DNA of 38,731 bases. Origin: JBAWWY01 sp037144355. Lineage in GTDB: Bacteria; Bacillota; Clostridia; Peptostreptococcales; Anaerovoracaceae. How positions within the stretch are numbered: position 1 is the first letter of the stretch; each line of letters starts with the position of its first letter. The notes beneath the pieces are model-generated. The model did not search any database, had not been told where the DNA came from, and saw only the letters and a list, made by a program, of their open reading frames with translations. Below, one piece after another: positions 23,865 through 32,365 of this stretch. Location: positions 1-38,731 of the forward strand of contig JBAWWY010000013.1 in NCBI GenBank assembly GCA_037144355.1, given 5' to 3'. The position numbers and the translations under genes were made by a program.

Positions 23865-25463
23865 ATGGATAAGAAGTATGTATTTGTAACTGGTGGAGTA
23901 GTTTCAGGACTTGGTAAAGGTATAACAGCGGCATCTTTGGGAAGACTGCTGAAAGCACGTGGCATCAAAGTTACGATGCAGAAATTGGATCCATATATCA
24001 ATATTGACGCGGGAACAATGAGCCCTTTTCAACACGGAGAAGTATTTGTAACCGAAGATGGCGCCGAGGCGGATCTTGATCTTGGCCATTATGAACGTTT
24101 CATAGATGAAAATTTGAATGTCAATTCCAATGTAACAACTGGAAAAGTTTATTGGACGGTTCTCAACAAGGAGCGAAGGGGCGAATATCTTGGGCAAACT
24201 GTTCAGGTAATCCCCCATATTACTGATGAAATCAAGCGACGCATATATTTAGCTGCCAACAGCTCGAATTCAGAGGTTATCATTGTCGAAACAGGAGGAA
24301 CTGTTGGTGATATTGAAATCCAGCCATTCTTGGAAGCTATTAGACAGGTATCTTTGGAAAAAGGCCGCGAAAACTGCATATTCATACATGTTACTTTAAT
24401 TCCCTATGTACCAGGTTCATTGGAATACAAGTCAAAGCCAACCCAGCACTCTGTAAAAGAATTGCTTTCCATTGGTATCCAGCCTGACATCATAGTATGC
24501 CGAAGCGATGAAAAGCTTGACGATGGTATGAAAAACAAAATCGCTATGTTTTGCAACGTTCACGCTGACTGCGTAATTGACAATATAGATGTGGATACTT
24601 TATACGAAGCGCCATTGATGCTGGAAGAGGGTGGTCTTGGGAACAAAGTATGTCAAAAGCTTTCTTTGAAATGCAAGGATCCAGATCTTGCTGAATGGCA
24701 AAATATGGTCTCTAATATAAAAAAATGCGATAAAATTGTAACTATTGGAATTGTTGGGAAATATGTCAAACTCCACGATGCTTACCTATCCGTTGTAGAG
24801 TCATTATTTCATGGAGGTATTGAAAACAATTCTAGAATCAATATTAAATGGACTGATTCCGAAGAAATCACGAGGAAAAATGTCAGCGACATTCTTTCCG
24901 ATTGCGATGGGATATTAGTACCAGGAGGATTTGGCAATAGAGGCATCGAAGGAAAGATCGAAGCGGTTCGATTTGCACGGGAATCAAATATTCCTTTTCT
25001 TGGGATATGCCTTGGCATGCAAATGGCAGCGATAGAGTTTGCAAGAAATGTCCTGGGTTTGACCGATGCTAATTCTTCAGAGTTTAATGAAGATACTCTG
25101 TATCCGATTATTGACCTTATGCCCGATCAAGTGGACATCTCAGATAAGGGTGGTACAATGCGCCTTGGCGCCTACCCATGCCGTATAAGTGATAATACTA
25201 AAATGGCTAGAGCATATAAAAGCGAATCCATCAGCGAGCGTCACAGGCATAGATATGAATTCAACAATTCCTATCGCGAAGCCTTTCAAAGCGCAGGCAT
25301 GATACTATCTGGGCTTTCACCAAATGGAAATTTGGTTGAAGCCATGGAGCTCAGTGGACACCCTTGGTTTGTTGCTGTCCAGTACCATCCAGAATTCAAA
25401 TCCCGTCCCAATAGGGCTCATCCATTGTTCAGGGAATTTGTAAAAGCAGCATCAAAAAAATAG
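23865..25463 (+). CDS. pyrG: CTP synthase
   Basis: Makes CTP from UTP, glutamine and ATP; last step of pyrimidine nucleotide synthesis. 532 residues, full length. The N-terminal synthetase domain begins KYVFVTGGVVSGLGKGITAA with the P-loop-like glycine motif, followed by KLDPYINIDAGTMSPFQHGE and VETGGTVGDIEIQPFLEA. The C-terminal class I glutamine amidotransferase domain has PGGFGNRGIEGK, the nucleophile C382 in GICLGMQ, and the HPE of QYHPEFKSRP. The ATG at 23865 follows AAGGGG. Alone on the plus strand, divergent from hut and convergent with the M20 amidohydrolase. Confidence 0.97.
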   Translation: MDKKYVFVTGGVVSGLGKGITAASLGRLLKARGIKVTMQKLDPYINIDAGTMSPFQHGEVFVTEDGAEADLDLGHYERFIDENLNVNSNVTTGKVYWTVLNKERRGEYLGQTVQVIPHITDEIKRRIYLAANSSNSEVIIVETGGTVGDIEIQPFLEAIRQVSLEKGRENCIFIHVTLIPYVPGSLEYKSKPTQHSVKELLSIGIQPDIIVCRSDEKLDDGMKNKIAMFCNVHADCVIDNIDVDTLYEAPLMLEEGGLGNKVCQKLSLKCKDPDLAEWQNMVSNIKKCDKIVTIGIVGKYVKLHDAYLSVVESLFHGGIENNSRINIKWTDSEEITRKNVSDILSDCDGILVPGGFGNRGIEGKIEAVRFARESNIPFLGICLGMQMAAIEFARNVLGLTDANSSEFNEDTLYPIIDLMPDQVDISDKGGTMRLGAYPCRISDNTKMARAYKSESISERHRHRYEFNNSYREAFQSAGMILSGLSPNGNLVEAMELSGHPWFVAVQYHPEFKSRPNRAHPLFREFVKAASKK

Positions 25464-25516
25464 ACGCTTTTATGCACCGCATTTTATCTGTTAGATTACC
25501 TAGGGTTGACATTAAT

Positions 25517-25611
25517 AAATAGGCTTCGGAATTCTATAAGGAAAGTATTGCAACATTTTGTCGGCGGGGCCGCATTGCATTAGCTTTTCGTGAGAATTCC
25601 GAAGCCTATTT
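25517..25611. repeat. 95-base element with perfect 19-base inverted repeats, possible structured RNA or bidirectional terminator
   Basis: Bases 25517-25535 (starting AAATAGGCTTCGG) are the exact reverse complement of 25593-25611. The 57-base centre is not random. GGAAAG (25540-25545) pairs with CTTTTC (25584-25589), TGCAA (25549-25553) with TTGCA (25575-25579), and CGGC with GCCG (25562-25572) closes a GGG loop, so the whole element can fold into one long interrupted hairpin. It lies between convergent genes, where a bidirectional terminator would be useful, but the outer loop is much larger than in a normal terminator and the T-rich tail (TTTTAGTGGC) is imperfect. No flanking target duplication was seen. 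Confidence 0.65.
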
Positions 25612-25680
25612 TAGTGGCTTTTATTTTTTAATTTACAAATATACTAATTTTCTAACTTCAGTTTTTATAAAGTTTAAACT

Positions 25681-26949
25681 CTATTTCTTGTCTGCCTTAA
25701 GCACGGCATTAAGCATTACGCTTGCACCGGCTGTGCATTGTTCAACCGAAGTAAATTCTGGTTCGCAATGACTATGGCCATCCTTGGATGGAACGAAAAT
25801 CATTGTTGTTGGAAGCATGTATGATGCAAATTGCGCATCATGGCCAGCTCCACTGTTGATATTCTGATTTGAAAGACCTAGCTCATCTGCGCTTGTCCTT
25901 ACAAAATCAACCAATTCCTTATTAAAGTATACTGTGTCCCTAGTCCACATCATTTCAACTTCGCATCTGCACTTTTCAATTGTCTTGCCATCAAGACTCT
26001 TGACAATATCAAGTACCTTTTGTCTCAAAGCGGGATCTTCATGCCTAACATCTATTGAAAAATCAACCATGTCGGGAATTACAGTGTGCACATTTGGATG
26101 GCATAGGATTTCGCCAGTCGTATAAACAAGTTCAGGTCTTCCCAACTTGTCAATCTCTTCATGTAGGAAACAAAGGGCTTTAGCCGCTGCAAACAAGGCA
26201 TCTTGTCTTTTATGCATTGGGGTAGTTCCAGCATGGTCGGATTGTCCAAAGAATCTAACCCTGTAGTTGAACATTCCAAGTACGCAAGTTACAACTCCAA
26301 GTTCCTTGCCGGCATCTTCAAGAATAGGACCCTGCTCTATATGAAGTTCAAACATTGCCATATATTTATCTGCGTTCAATCTATTCTTTATATCACCCTT
26401 ATATGGACTCTTTTCCAATGCTTCTCCAAACGTGCTAACCTTGTCCAAAACACTTTTTGAAGCAAGCATGTTTTCCTTTACAAACTTCTTTGCAATTTCA
26501 GCAGGAATAAAATCATGGCAGACTACCCCAGAAGACATCATTGCTGGAGGATATAGTGAACCTTCTTCATTTGTCCAGATCATAGCTGTAAGGGGATGTT
26601 TGTGTGGCACTTTTTCAGTCACAATAGTTTCCAAAACTTCCATGGCAGTCAAAACGCCTAGGACTCCATCATAGTTTCCACCGTTTCTAACTGAGTCAAC
26701 GTGGGACGCCATTACAATTCTCTTTGCATTTGGTTCTGAACCTGCAAGCGTTGCATACATATTGGCCATATCATCTGTTTCTATAACAGCTCCAATTGCT
26801 TTCATTCTTTTAACGTATTCGTCTCTGGCCTGATGAGCCTCAGGTGACAACGAATATCTAGTGATTCCGCCATGTCCGGCATCGCCGAATTTGCTAAATG
26901 TAACAATTTTGTCTTCCATTCTTTTTTTGTCACAAAGTATCATAATCAT
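25681..26949 (-). CDS. M20 family Zn-dependent hydrolase (N-carbamoyl-amino-acid hydrolase / allantoate amidohydrolase type)
   Basis: A 422-residue dinuclear-metal hydrolase of the AllC/Hyd group, which cleaves N-carbamoyl or ureido groups from amino acids or allantoate. Metal and catalytic motifs are ASHVDSVRNGGNYDGVLGV (H83, D94), WTNEEGS (E128, E129), FELHIEQGP (H203), the dimerisation-domain FGQSDHAGTTPM (H239), SGAGHDAQ and DGHSHCEPEF. The substrate cannot be decided from sequence; its position near the hut operon suggests nitrogen salvage but pyrG separates them. ATGs at 26949 and 26943 both fit the AAAGGAG site. The gene has its own promoter and a palindrome upstream. Confidence 0.83.
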   Translation of the reverse strand: MIMILCDKKRMEDKIVTFSKFGDAGHGGITRYSLSPEAHQARDEYVKRMKAIGAVIETDDMANMYATLAGSEPNAKRIVMASHVDSVRNGGNYDGVLGVLTAMEVLETIVTEKVPHKHPLTAMIWTNEEGSLYPPAMMSSGVVCHDFIPAEIAKKFVKENMLASKSVLDKVSTFGEALEKSPYKGDIKNRLNADKYMAMFELHIEQGPILEDAGKELGVVTCVLGMFNYRVRFFGQSDHAGTTPMHKRQDALFAAAKALCFLHEEIDKLGRPELVYTTGEILCHPNVHTVIPDMVDFSIDVRHEDPALRQKVLDIVKSLDGKTIEKCRCEVEMMWTRDTVYFNKELVDFVRTSADELGLSNQNINSGAGHDAQFASYMLPTTMIFVPSKDGHSHCEPEFTSVEQCTAGASVMLNAVLKADKK

Positions 26950-26994
26950 TCACTCCTTTTTGTATTTTATATATAGTATTTATCAACAATAATC

Positions 26995-27023
26995 ATTTTA
27001 TACCCTTCAACTTTTCATGTCCA
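26995..27023 (-). promoter_or_regulatory. Promoter of the M20 hydrolase gene
   Basis: On the minus strand TGGACA (-35, 27018-27023) and TAAAAT (-10, 26995-27000) are 17 bases apart, each one mismatch from consensus. The start would be about 40 bases before the coding region. Confidence 0.5.
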
Positions 27024-27043
27024 CTATTTGACTCATAAACAAG

Positions 27044-27055
27044 CATGTATACATG
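27044..27055. promoter_or_regulatory. Perfect palindrome CATGTATACATG, candidate operator
   Basis: A 12-base perfect palindrome about 20 bases upstream of the -35 of the M20 hydrolase promoter and about 50 bases after the MarR coding region. Its TATACAT core also occurs in the promoter of the efflux operon (33123-33129). It could be a MarR or other dimeric-regulator site; AT-rich chance similarity is possible. Confidence 0.33.
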
Positions 27056-27105
27056 ATTTTACATATTCTTACATTTCATACGCCGAGCACATACTTCGCA
27101 TTGTA

Positions 27106-27564
27106 TTAGTATTTCTTTTCCATTTTTTCTACTACGTTCGCAATATCTTCCAGCGCGGATTTCAACTTGTCCAAATCGTCCTCGGTTAGAATCGAAAATT
27201 TTTCTTCCAAGAATAGCAGCATGAATTTTTTCTGATCCGATAAAAACCCCTTGCCCTTTTCTGTCATTTCAATATTCACTATCCTCCGGTCGCTGGTGTC
27301 TGTGGAACGTTCTACAAGCCCTTCCATAAGCAGTCTGTCCACAATGGTAGTCAAATTTGGTTTTGCCATACATGAAGCAGCTGCTAAATCGGTCATGGAT
27401 ATCGGGCTGCCACCTCTTGACATTATTGTCCATAAGACATTTTTGTATCCATGTGGAAATGTGCTTCTTTCCATATCCTTCAGAGGTCTGGAAAACTGAG
27501 TCACTAGCAATGGGCGTAGTCTAGTGAATATATCGCTGATTGCCTTGATTGATTCCTTACTCAT
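27106..27564 (-). CDS. MarR family transcriptional regulator
   Basis: About 152 residues. A winged helix-turn-helix occupies the middle (TMSRGGSPISMTDLAAASCM, then PNLTTIVDRLLMEGLVERST), with the wing DTSDRRIVNIEMTEKGKGFL typical of MarR, including the conserved D-x-R. Flanking helices would form the dimer. A longer frame starts at 27624, but the ATG at 27564 has AGGAGG nine bases upstream and gives MSKESIKAISDIF, so I use it. It overlaps the ABC gene upstream by eight bases (ATGAGTAA) and is thus coupled to it. As the last gene of the efflux operon it probably represses that operon in response to an exported compound. Confidence 0.9.
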   Translation of the reverse strand: MSKESIKAISDIFTRLRPLLVTQFSRPLKDMERSTFPHGYKNVLWTIMSRGGSPISMTDLAAASCMAKPNLTTIVDRLLMEGLVERSTDTSDRRIVNIEMTEKGKGFLSDQKKFMLLFLEEKFSILTEDDLDKLKSALEDIANVVEKMEKKY

Positions 27565-29518
27565 TTTCTTTTTCCTCCTGTGCATCAATATTTCTTGTAA
27601 ATTGGCTATTGTAAAGATCTTCATAAAATCCTTTTTTCGCCATCAATTCATTATGAGTTCCCTGCTCCACAACCGATCCATTTTGCATTACCAGAATCAA
27701 ATCCGCATTTTTTATTGTTGATAAGCGGTGAGCGATAACAAAGCTGGTCCTATCTAGCATAAGTGTGTTCATTGCCTCTTGAATCAATGCTTCTGTTCTA
27801 GTATCAACGCTGGACGTAGCCTCATCAAGAATTAGAATCGGTGGATCTGCAAGAAGTGCTCTCGCTATGGTAAGCAACTGCTTTTGTCCCTGGGAAATGT
27901 TCGATGCTTCTTCATTTAATATTGTGTCATAACCTAGTGGCAAAGATCTTATAAAATGATCGGCATGGGCCGCCTTTGCAGCTTCCTTAATCTTACACGT
28001 ATCTTCCTCATCAAGGCTGTAACCGATGTTTTCCATGATGGTTCCTTTATAGAGCCAAGTGTCTTGAAGAACCATTCCAAATAATCCTCTGAGATCTCCC
28101 CTTGCAATCTTTGTAATGTCTATTCCGTCAACTGTGATTCTTCCGCTGTTGAGTTCGTAAAAACGCAGAAGCAGATTGACCATTGTTGTCTTTCCAGCAC
28201 CAGTTGGTCCAACTATTGCAACCATCTGCCCTGGTTTTACATGTATGTTCATATCTTCAATTAGTGGGGTATCTTCCTTATATCGGAAACTTACATGTTC
28301 GAAATTGACTTCTCCTTGAATCGAATCCCTATCGATTTTAGCTGAATCCAAATCGTCTGGACTCTGCTCTGTTTCATCAAGAATCTCAAAGACACGTTCC
28401 GCGCTGGCAACTGTACCCTGTATAACATTCGCTATATTTGCTGTTTGTACAATCGGCTGTGTGAACTGACGCATATATTGGATAAAAGCCTGGATATCGC
28501 CAAGATCAATGGCTTTCTTTGCTACAAGAAGCCCCCCTATTATACAAATAAATACGTATCCAAGGTTGCTGACAAAGTTCAATGCCGGCATTATTATCCC
28601 CGAAACAAACTGGGCTTTCCATCCTGCATGATAAAGCTCTTCGTTGATCTTTTGAAATTGCTCTATGGATTCCTTTTCATGCCCATAAACCCTTACAATC
28701 TTATGTCCTGTGTACATTTCCTCCACATGGCCATTTAGTTCTCCAAGTGATTTCTGCTGTTTTGCAAAGAATTTCTGTGAATTTTTTGCTATAACCACGG
28801 TGATTACTGCGGAAGCAGGAAGTGTGACCAACGCTATCAAAGTCATAACAGGGCTTATTGAAAGCATCATAATGAGTATTCCCACGATTGTTACAATGGA
28901 TGTTATCAATTGAGTCAAACTCTGTTGAAGCGTAGTTGAAATGTTGTCCATGTCATTTGTTACACGGCTGAGGATTTCTCCATGGGTTCTTCCATCAAAA
29001 TATTTGAGTGGAAGCTTGTCTAGTTTTTCCTTAACTTCATTACGCATTGTATAAACTGTTTTCTGTGAAACACTGGCCATGACATAAGCCATGACGTAAC
29101 TGCACAAGCTGCTTATTACATAAAGAAAAATCATTATTATCATTATCTTTCCGATATATCCAAAATCGAAAAGCGGGATCTGCGCATTTTTTAGACTATT
29201 GATTGTTGCTTCTGGCGCATTCTGATTAATAGCCGTTTGCAGTTTTATGATATATGTATATTGAGCAATAACACCGTCAGCAAGTTTAGTAGTAGCTTTA
29301 CCTAAAAGCTTTGGCCCAAATATGCTGAAAATAGTACTGACAACAGCCAAAATCGCAACGATCAAGAATCTGACTTTCTGCGGAGCAAGATAGCCGGTCA
29401 ATCTTTTAAGTGTTCCTTTGAAGTCCTTTGCTTTCTCAACGGGCTTCCCCATTGCGCCCATAGGACCTCCACCACGCATTCCTCCCCCACTGGGAGGTTT
29501 TTTATTTTCTTCACTCAT
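27557..29518 (-). CDS. ABC exporter subunit, catalytic-glutamate half of a heterodimer
   Basis: A 653-residue fused permease-ATPase (six membrane helices, then the ATP-binding domain) of the multidrug/lipid exporter type. The N-terminus has a glycine/methionine-rich cytoplasmic tail (GGGMRGGGPMGAMG). Nucleotide-domain motifs: Walker A GPTGAGKTT (437-445), Walker B ILILDEATSS with catalytic E566, and switch histidine in IAHRLS (H597) are intact, but the signature is ISQGQ and not LSGGQ. The partner encoded just upstream has the complementary defects, which marks a TM287/288- or BmrCD-like pair with one active site. The ATG at 29518 overlaps the partner's end by eight bases. Substrate unknown. 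Confidence 0.92.
   Translation of the reverse strand: MSEENKKPPSGGGMRGGGPMGAMGKPVEKAKDFKGTLKRLTGYLAPQKVRFLIVAILAVVSTIFSIFGPKLLGKATTKLADGVIAQYTYIIKLQTAINQNAPEATINSLKNAQIPLFDFGYIGKIMIIMIFLYVISSLCSYVMAYVMASVSQKTVYTMRNEVKEKLDKLPLKYFDGRTHGEILSRVTNDMDNISTTLQQSLTQLITSIVTIVGILIMMLSISPVMTLIALVTLPASAVITVVIAKNSQKFFAKQQKSLGELNGHVEEMYTGHKIVRVYGHEKESIEQFQKINEELYHAGWKAQFVSGIIMPALNFVSNLGYVFICIIGGLLVAKKAIDLGDIQAFIQYMRQFTQPIVQTANIANVIQGTVASAERVFEILDETEQSPDDLDSAKIDRDSIQGEVNFEHVSFRYKEDTPLIEDMNIHVKPGQMVAIVGPTGAGKTTMVNLLLRFYELNSGRITVDGIDITKIARGDLRGLFGMVLQDTWLYKGTIMENIGYSLDEEDTCKIKEAAKAAHADHFIRSLPLGYDTILNEEASNISQGQKQLLTIARALLADPPILILDEATSSVDTRTEALIQEAMNTLMLDRTSFVIAHRLSTIKNADLILVMQNGSVVEQGTHNELMAKKGFYEDLYNSQFTRNIDAQEEKENE
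29481..29503 (+). terminator. Terminator-like hairpin, antisense to the start of the second ABC gene
   Basis: On the plus strand CCTCCC (29481-29486), a 5-base loop and GGGAGG (29492-29497) are followed directly by six T. That is the layout of an intrinsic terminator, but it lies within the first 13 codons of a minus-strand gene. It could stop antisense transcripts; the same hairpin in the sense mRNA lies just after the start codon and could lower translation. It may also be a by-product of the Pro/Gly-rich codons. Confidence 0.35.
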
Positions 29519-31247
29519 ATGCGCTCAACTCCTCTTCTGAAAGCTGGGATGAGACAATTTCCCTATAAACCTGGTTGCTTTTTATGAGTTCCTTATGGGT
29601 TCCCATTCCAACCATTTCTCCATCATCAAGGACAATTATCCGATCTGCATCCATAACCGTGCTTACTCTCTGTGCAACTATTATTACTGCTGCATCTTTT
29701 GTCTCATTCCTAAGTGCTGCACGAAGTTGTGAATCCGTCTTGAAATCCAAAGCGGAAAAACTATCATCAAATATATATATTTCTGGCTTCCTAATCAGAG
29801 CCCTGGCGATTGAAAGTCTTTGCTTTTGTCCTCCGGAAACATTTGTTCCTCCCTGGGCAATCTCCGTATCATATCCAGCAGGCATCTCTGAAATAAATTT
29901 AGAAGCCTGGGCTATTTCTGCAGCATGATATACTTCCTCGTCGGTAGCATCCTTTTTCCCGTAACGGATATTCTTTGAAATGCTTCCGGAAAAAAGTATG
30001 GCTGACTGTGGAACAAATCCGATTTTGCTTCGAAGGTCGTTTTGATAAAGTTCGGTAATATTCACACCGTCTACAAGGATGCTTCCCTGGCAAACGTCAT
30101 AAAATCTAGGTATCAAATTTATCAAAGTTGTTTTCCCAGAGCCCGTTCCCCCAATAATCGCTGTGATCTCACCAGGTCCTGCCTGAAATGAGATATTGCA
30201 AAGCGCTGGTTCCTCTGCCCCTGGGTAACTGAAAGATACATTCTGGAATTCAACGAATCCCCTTTTGTCCTGAAATTCTTTACGAATTTTCGGATCTACT
30301 ATTTCCGGTTCAATTTCAAACACTTCGTTAATACGTTCAGCAGAAGCCTGGGCTCTTGGAACCATGACAAACATCATTGCTACCATTATGAAAGAAAACA
30401 TTATCTGCATCGCATACTGGATGAATGCCATCATATCTCCAACTTGCATGCTGCCCTGGGCAATTCTCCAACCGCCAAACCAAGTGATTGCAATTGATGT
30501 GATGTTCAATATTATTATCATGAAAGGCTGCAACAGTGCCATAGTCTGATTTACTTTTATAGCTGTATCCGTAAGGTCTGCATTGGCCACTTCAAATCTT
30601 TTACCTTCATGTTCAAGCTTGTTGAACGCTCTTATTACTCGTATGCCAGTCAAGTTTTCTCGAAGCACCATATTAAGTCTATCCAATTTCTTTTGCATTG
30701 ACTTGAATGCGGGCATTATGGAAAATGCTACAGTCACCATGAAAGTTATCAAGATTGGAATTACCACGAGAAGGATGACTGTAAGGCTTTTATCTCTTGA
30801 GACTGCCATTATTATTCCGCCGATACTCATAACAGGAGCATAAATCATGAAACGAAGCATCATCACCAAGACCGTCTGTATCTGAACTATATCATTTGTA
30901 GTCCTTGTTATAAGGGATGCTGTTCCAAGTTTGTCGAATTCAGTAAGGGAATAATTTTCCACTCTTGTAAATAATCTGTTTCTGAGGTTTCTTCCTACAC
31001 CTACTGCGACTTTTGCAGAGAGAAATGCCCCCGTAATTGAGAAGGCAGTACTACCTAGAGCCACAATAAGCATATAGCCCCCATAGGTCATGATATATGC
31101 GTTGTCCCCTTGGAGCATTCCATTGTTTACAACATCTGACATCAGGGTAGGCAAAGCCAGTTCAGCCATGGCCTGGCCGAAAATAAAGATGAATATGAAG
31201 AATATCATTATTCTAAATGGTTTTAATGAACTAATTAATTTCAACAC
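29511..31247 (-). CDS. ABC exporter subunit, degenerate-site half of a heterodimer
   Basis: A 578-residue fused permease-ATPase. Walker A IGGTGSGKTT (365-374) and a proper signature VSGGQKQR (470-477) are present, but Walker B reads YIFDDSFSALD, with D495 in place of the catalytic glutamate, and the switch region is VAQRVST, with Q526 in place of histidine. These are the usual changes in the non-hydrolysing half of heterodimeric exporters, so the one active site is made from this subunit's signature and the partner's Walker motifs. The start is a GTG at 31247 (or the TTG that follows) with a poor ribosome binding site, five bases after the stop of the adaptor gene, so translation probably depends on coupling. 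Confidence 0.92.
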   Translation of the reverse strand: MLKLISSLKPFRIMIFFIFIFIFGQAMAELALPTLMSDVVNNGMLQGDNAYIMTYGGYMLIVALGSTAFSITGAFLSAKVAVGVGRNLRNRLFTRVENYSLTEFDKLGTASLITRTTNDIVQIQTVLVMMLRFMIYAPVMSIGGIIMAVSRDKSLTVILLVVIPILITFMVTVAFSIMPAFKSMQKKLDRLNMVLRENLTGIRVIRAFNKLEHEGKRFEVANADLTDTAIKVNQTMALLQPFMIIILNITSIAITWFGGWRIAQGSMQVGDMMAFIQYAMQIMFSFIMVAMMFVMVPRAQASAERINEVFEIEPEIVDPKIRKEFQDKRGFVEFQNVSFSYPGAEEPALCNISFQAGPGEITAIIGGTGSGKTTLINLIPRFYDVCQGSILVDGVNITELYQNDLRSKIGFVPQSAILFSGSISKNIRYGKKDATDEEVYHAAEIAQASKFISEMPAGYDTEIAQGGTNVSGGQKQRLSIARALIRKPEIYIFDDSFSALDFKTDSQLRAALRNETKDAAVIIVAQRVSTVMDADRIIVLDDGEMVGMGTHKELIKSNQVYREIVSSQLSEEELSAYE

Positions 31248-31252
31248 AATAT

Positions 31253-32350
31253 TTAATCTTTCACAATCTGTACAGGCATTGCATCAAACAAATTGTTGGC
31301 GTTGGTAATTGCCACAGTTTCATTTCCACTCAATCCTGTTATTATTTCAATTTCGCTGTCGTTTTTAAGCCCAGTTATAACAGTTTTCTTAGTTGCGATA
31401 CCGCCATCAATTACATATACAAAGCTTTCTCCCTTGCTTTCCACTATGGCTGAACGTGGAACAATCAAATGGGATTGCCCTTTGACTTTTATCGTTGCAT
31501 GGGCCGAAAGACCTGATGCAATATTTTCGCTATTTTTAAAACTGATTTCAACTGGGAAATATGATCCCGTGCTAACTGACATTGATCCTATGCTGTCAAT
31601 ACTTCCAACGAAAGTCCTCTCTGGGTAGATGTCGATAACCAAATCGACTGGATCTCCATTCTTAATGAACGGAAGAGCTTCTTGGGAAACGGTGCCCTTC
31701 AATTTCAAAATGCTCATATCTCCTACAGAGAAAACCGGGGTTCCCATTGAAGCGTTCTCTCCAACATTGTAGTTTTCATTCAATACTACTCCATCGAAGG
31801 GACTCTTGATTGTTGCATTTCCAATTTGCACACTGGCTGAATCCATTGCTGCTTTTGCCGCACTGATCGATGCATTTGAATCATATTGGCTTTTCGCCAA
31901 ATCATAAGCTTTCTGGTCGTTGTCAAGTTGCATTTTCGATACTGCACCTTCAGCATAAAGACTTTTTGTTCTTGCAAGTGTAGTTGATGCACTATCAAGG
32001 GTTATCTTTGCCTGAGCCTGGCTTCTCTCCATTTGCTGGTAGCTTGATATAGATTGCTGCAACTGCGCATTAAGCTGAGAAGTATCTAGTTTGCCAAGTA
32101 TTTGACCCTTCTTTACCACATCTCCAGCGGCAACATTTATTTCTGTAACTTTACCCGAAAAAGGTGCCGAAAGATCAGCCGCTTGTATCGGAACAAGTGC
32201 TCCCGTTATTGAAAAAACCGATTCCAATTGGGCAGTTTTAACCGTGCTGGTTTTGACTTTGATTTGATCATTATTGCTGCATCCAGGTAGAACAATTATC
32301 AATGTTGCTACCAAAACCGCACTTAGTATTTTAATTTTATTATTAATCAT
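31253..32350 (-). CDS. RND/MacA-type efflux adaptor lipoprotein
   Basis: A 365-residue membrane fusion protein. A signal sequence with lipobox LPGC (C24) predicts a lipoprotein. The order is: lipoyl half-motif (about 55-90, FSGKVTEINVAAGDVVKKGQ), a coiled-coil hairpin (about 95-165, rich in Ala, Ser, Gln), second lipoyl half with IKSPFDGVV, a beta-barrel domain and a membrane-proximal domain with VPRSAIVESKGESFVYVI. Such adaptors link an inner-membrane pump to the cell envelope; in Firmicutes they usually partner MacB/YknY-type ABC transporters, and here a heterodimeric exporter follows. Start ATG at 32350 with a GGAAGGA site. Third-from-last context: second gene of the efflux operon. Confidence 0.87.
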   Translation of the reverse strand: MINNKIKILSAVLVATLIIVLPGCSNNDQIKVKTSTVKTAQLESVFSITGALVPIQAADLSAPFSGKVTEINVAAGDVVKKGQILGKLDTSQLNAQLQQSISSYQQMERSQAQAKITLDSASTTLARTKSLYAEGAVSKMQLDNDQKAYDLAKSQYDSNASISAAKAAMDSASVQIGNATIKSPFDGVVLNENYNVGENASMGTPVFSVGDMSILKLKGTVSQEALPFIKNGDPVDLVIDIYPERTFVGSIDSIGSMSVSTGSYFPVEISFKNSENIASGLSAHATIKVKGQSHLIVPRSAIVESKGESFVYVIDGGIATKKTVITGLKNDSEIEIITGLSGNETVAITNANNLFDAMPVQIVKD

Positions 32351-32365
32351 GATCTGTTCCTTCCT

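Noticed and set aside
25506..25511. TTGACA as -35 of a small-RNA promoter before the structured element
   Set aside because: No -10 at 16-18 bases (GAATTC lies there), and the position would start transcription inside the left arm.
25517..25611. Insertion sequence or CRISPR unit
   Set aside because: Too short for a transposase gene, no flanking target duplication, and only one repeat pair.
27565..27624. 20-residue N-terminal extension of the MarR protein
   Set aside because: No ribosome binding site at 27624, whereas AGGAGG precedes the ATG at 27564 and the extension would be encoded within the ABC gene.
28445..28913. Plus-strand frames opposite the second ABC gene
   Set aside because: Shadow frames with no family resemblance; the ABC gene is intact.
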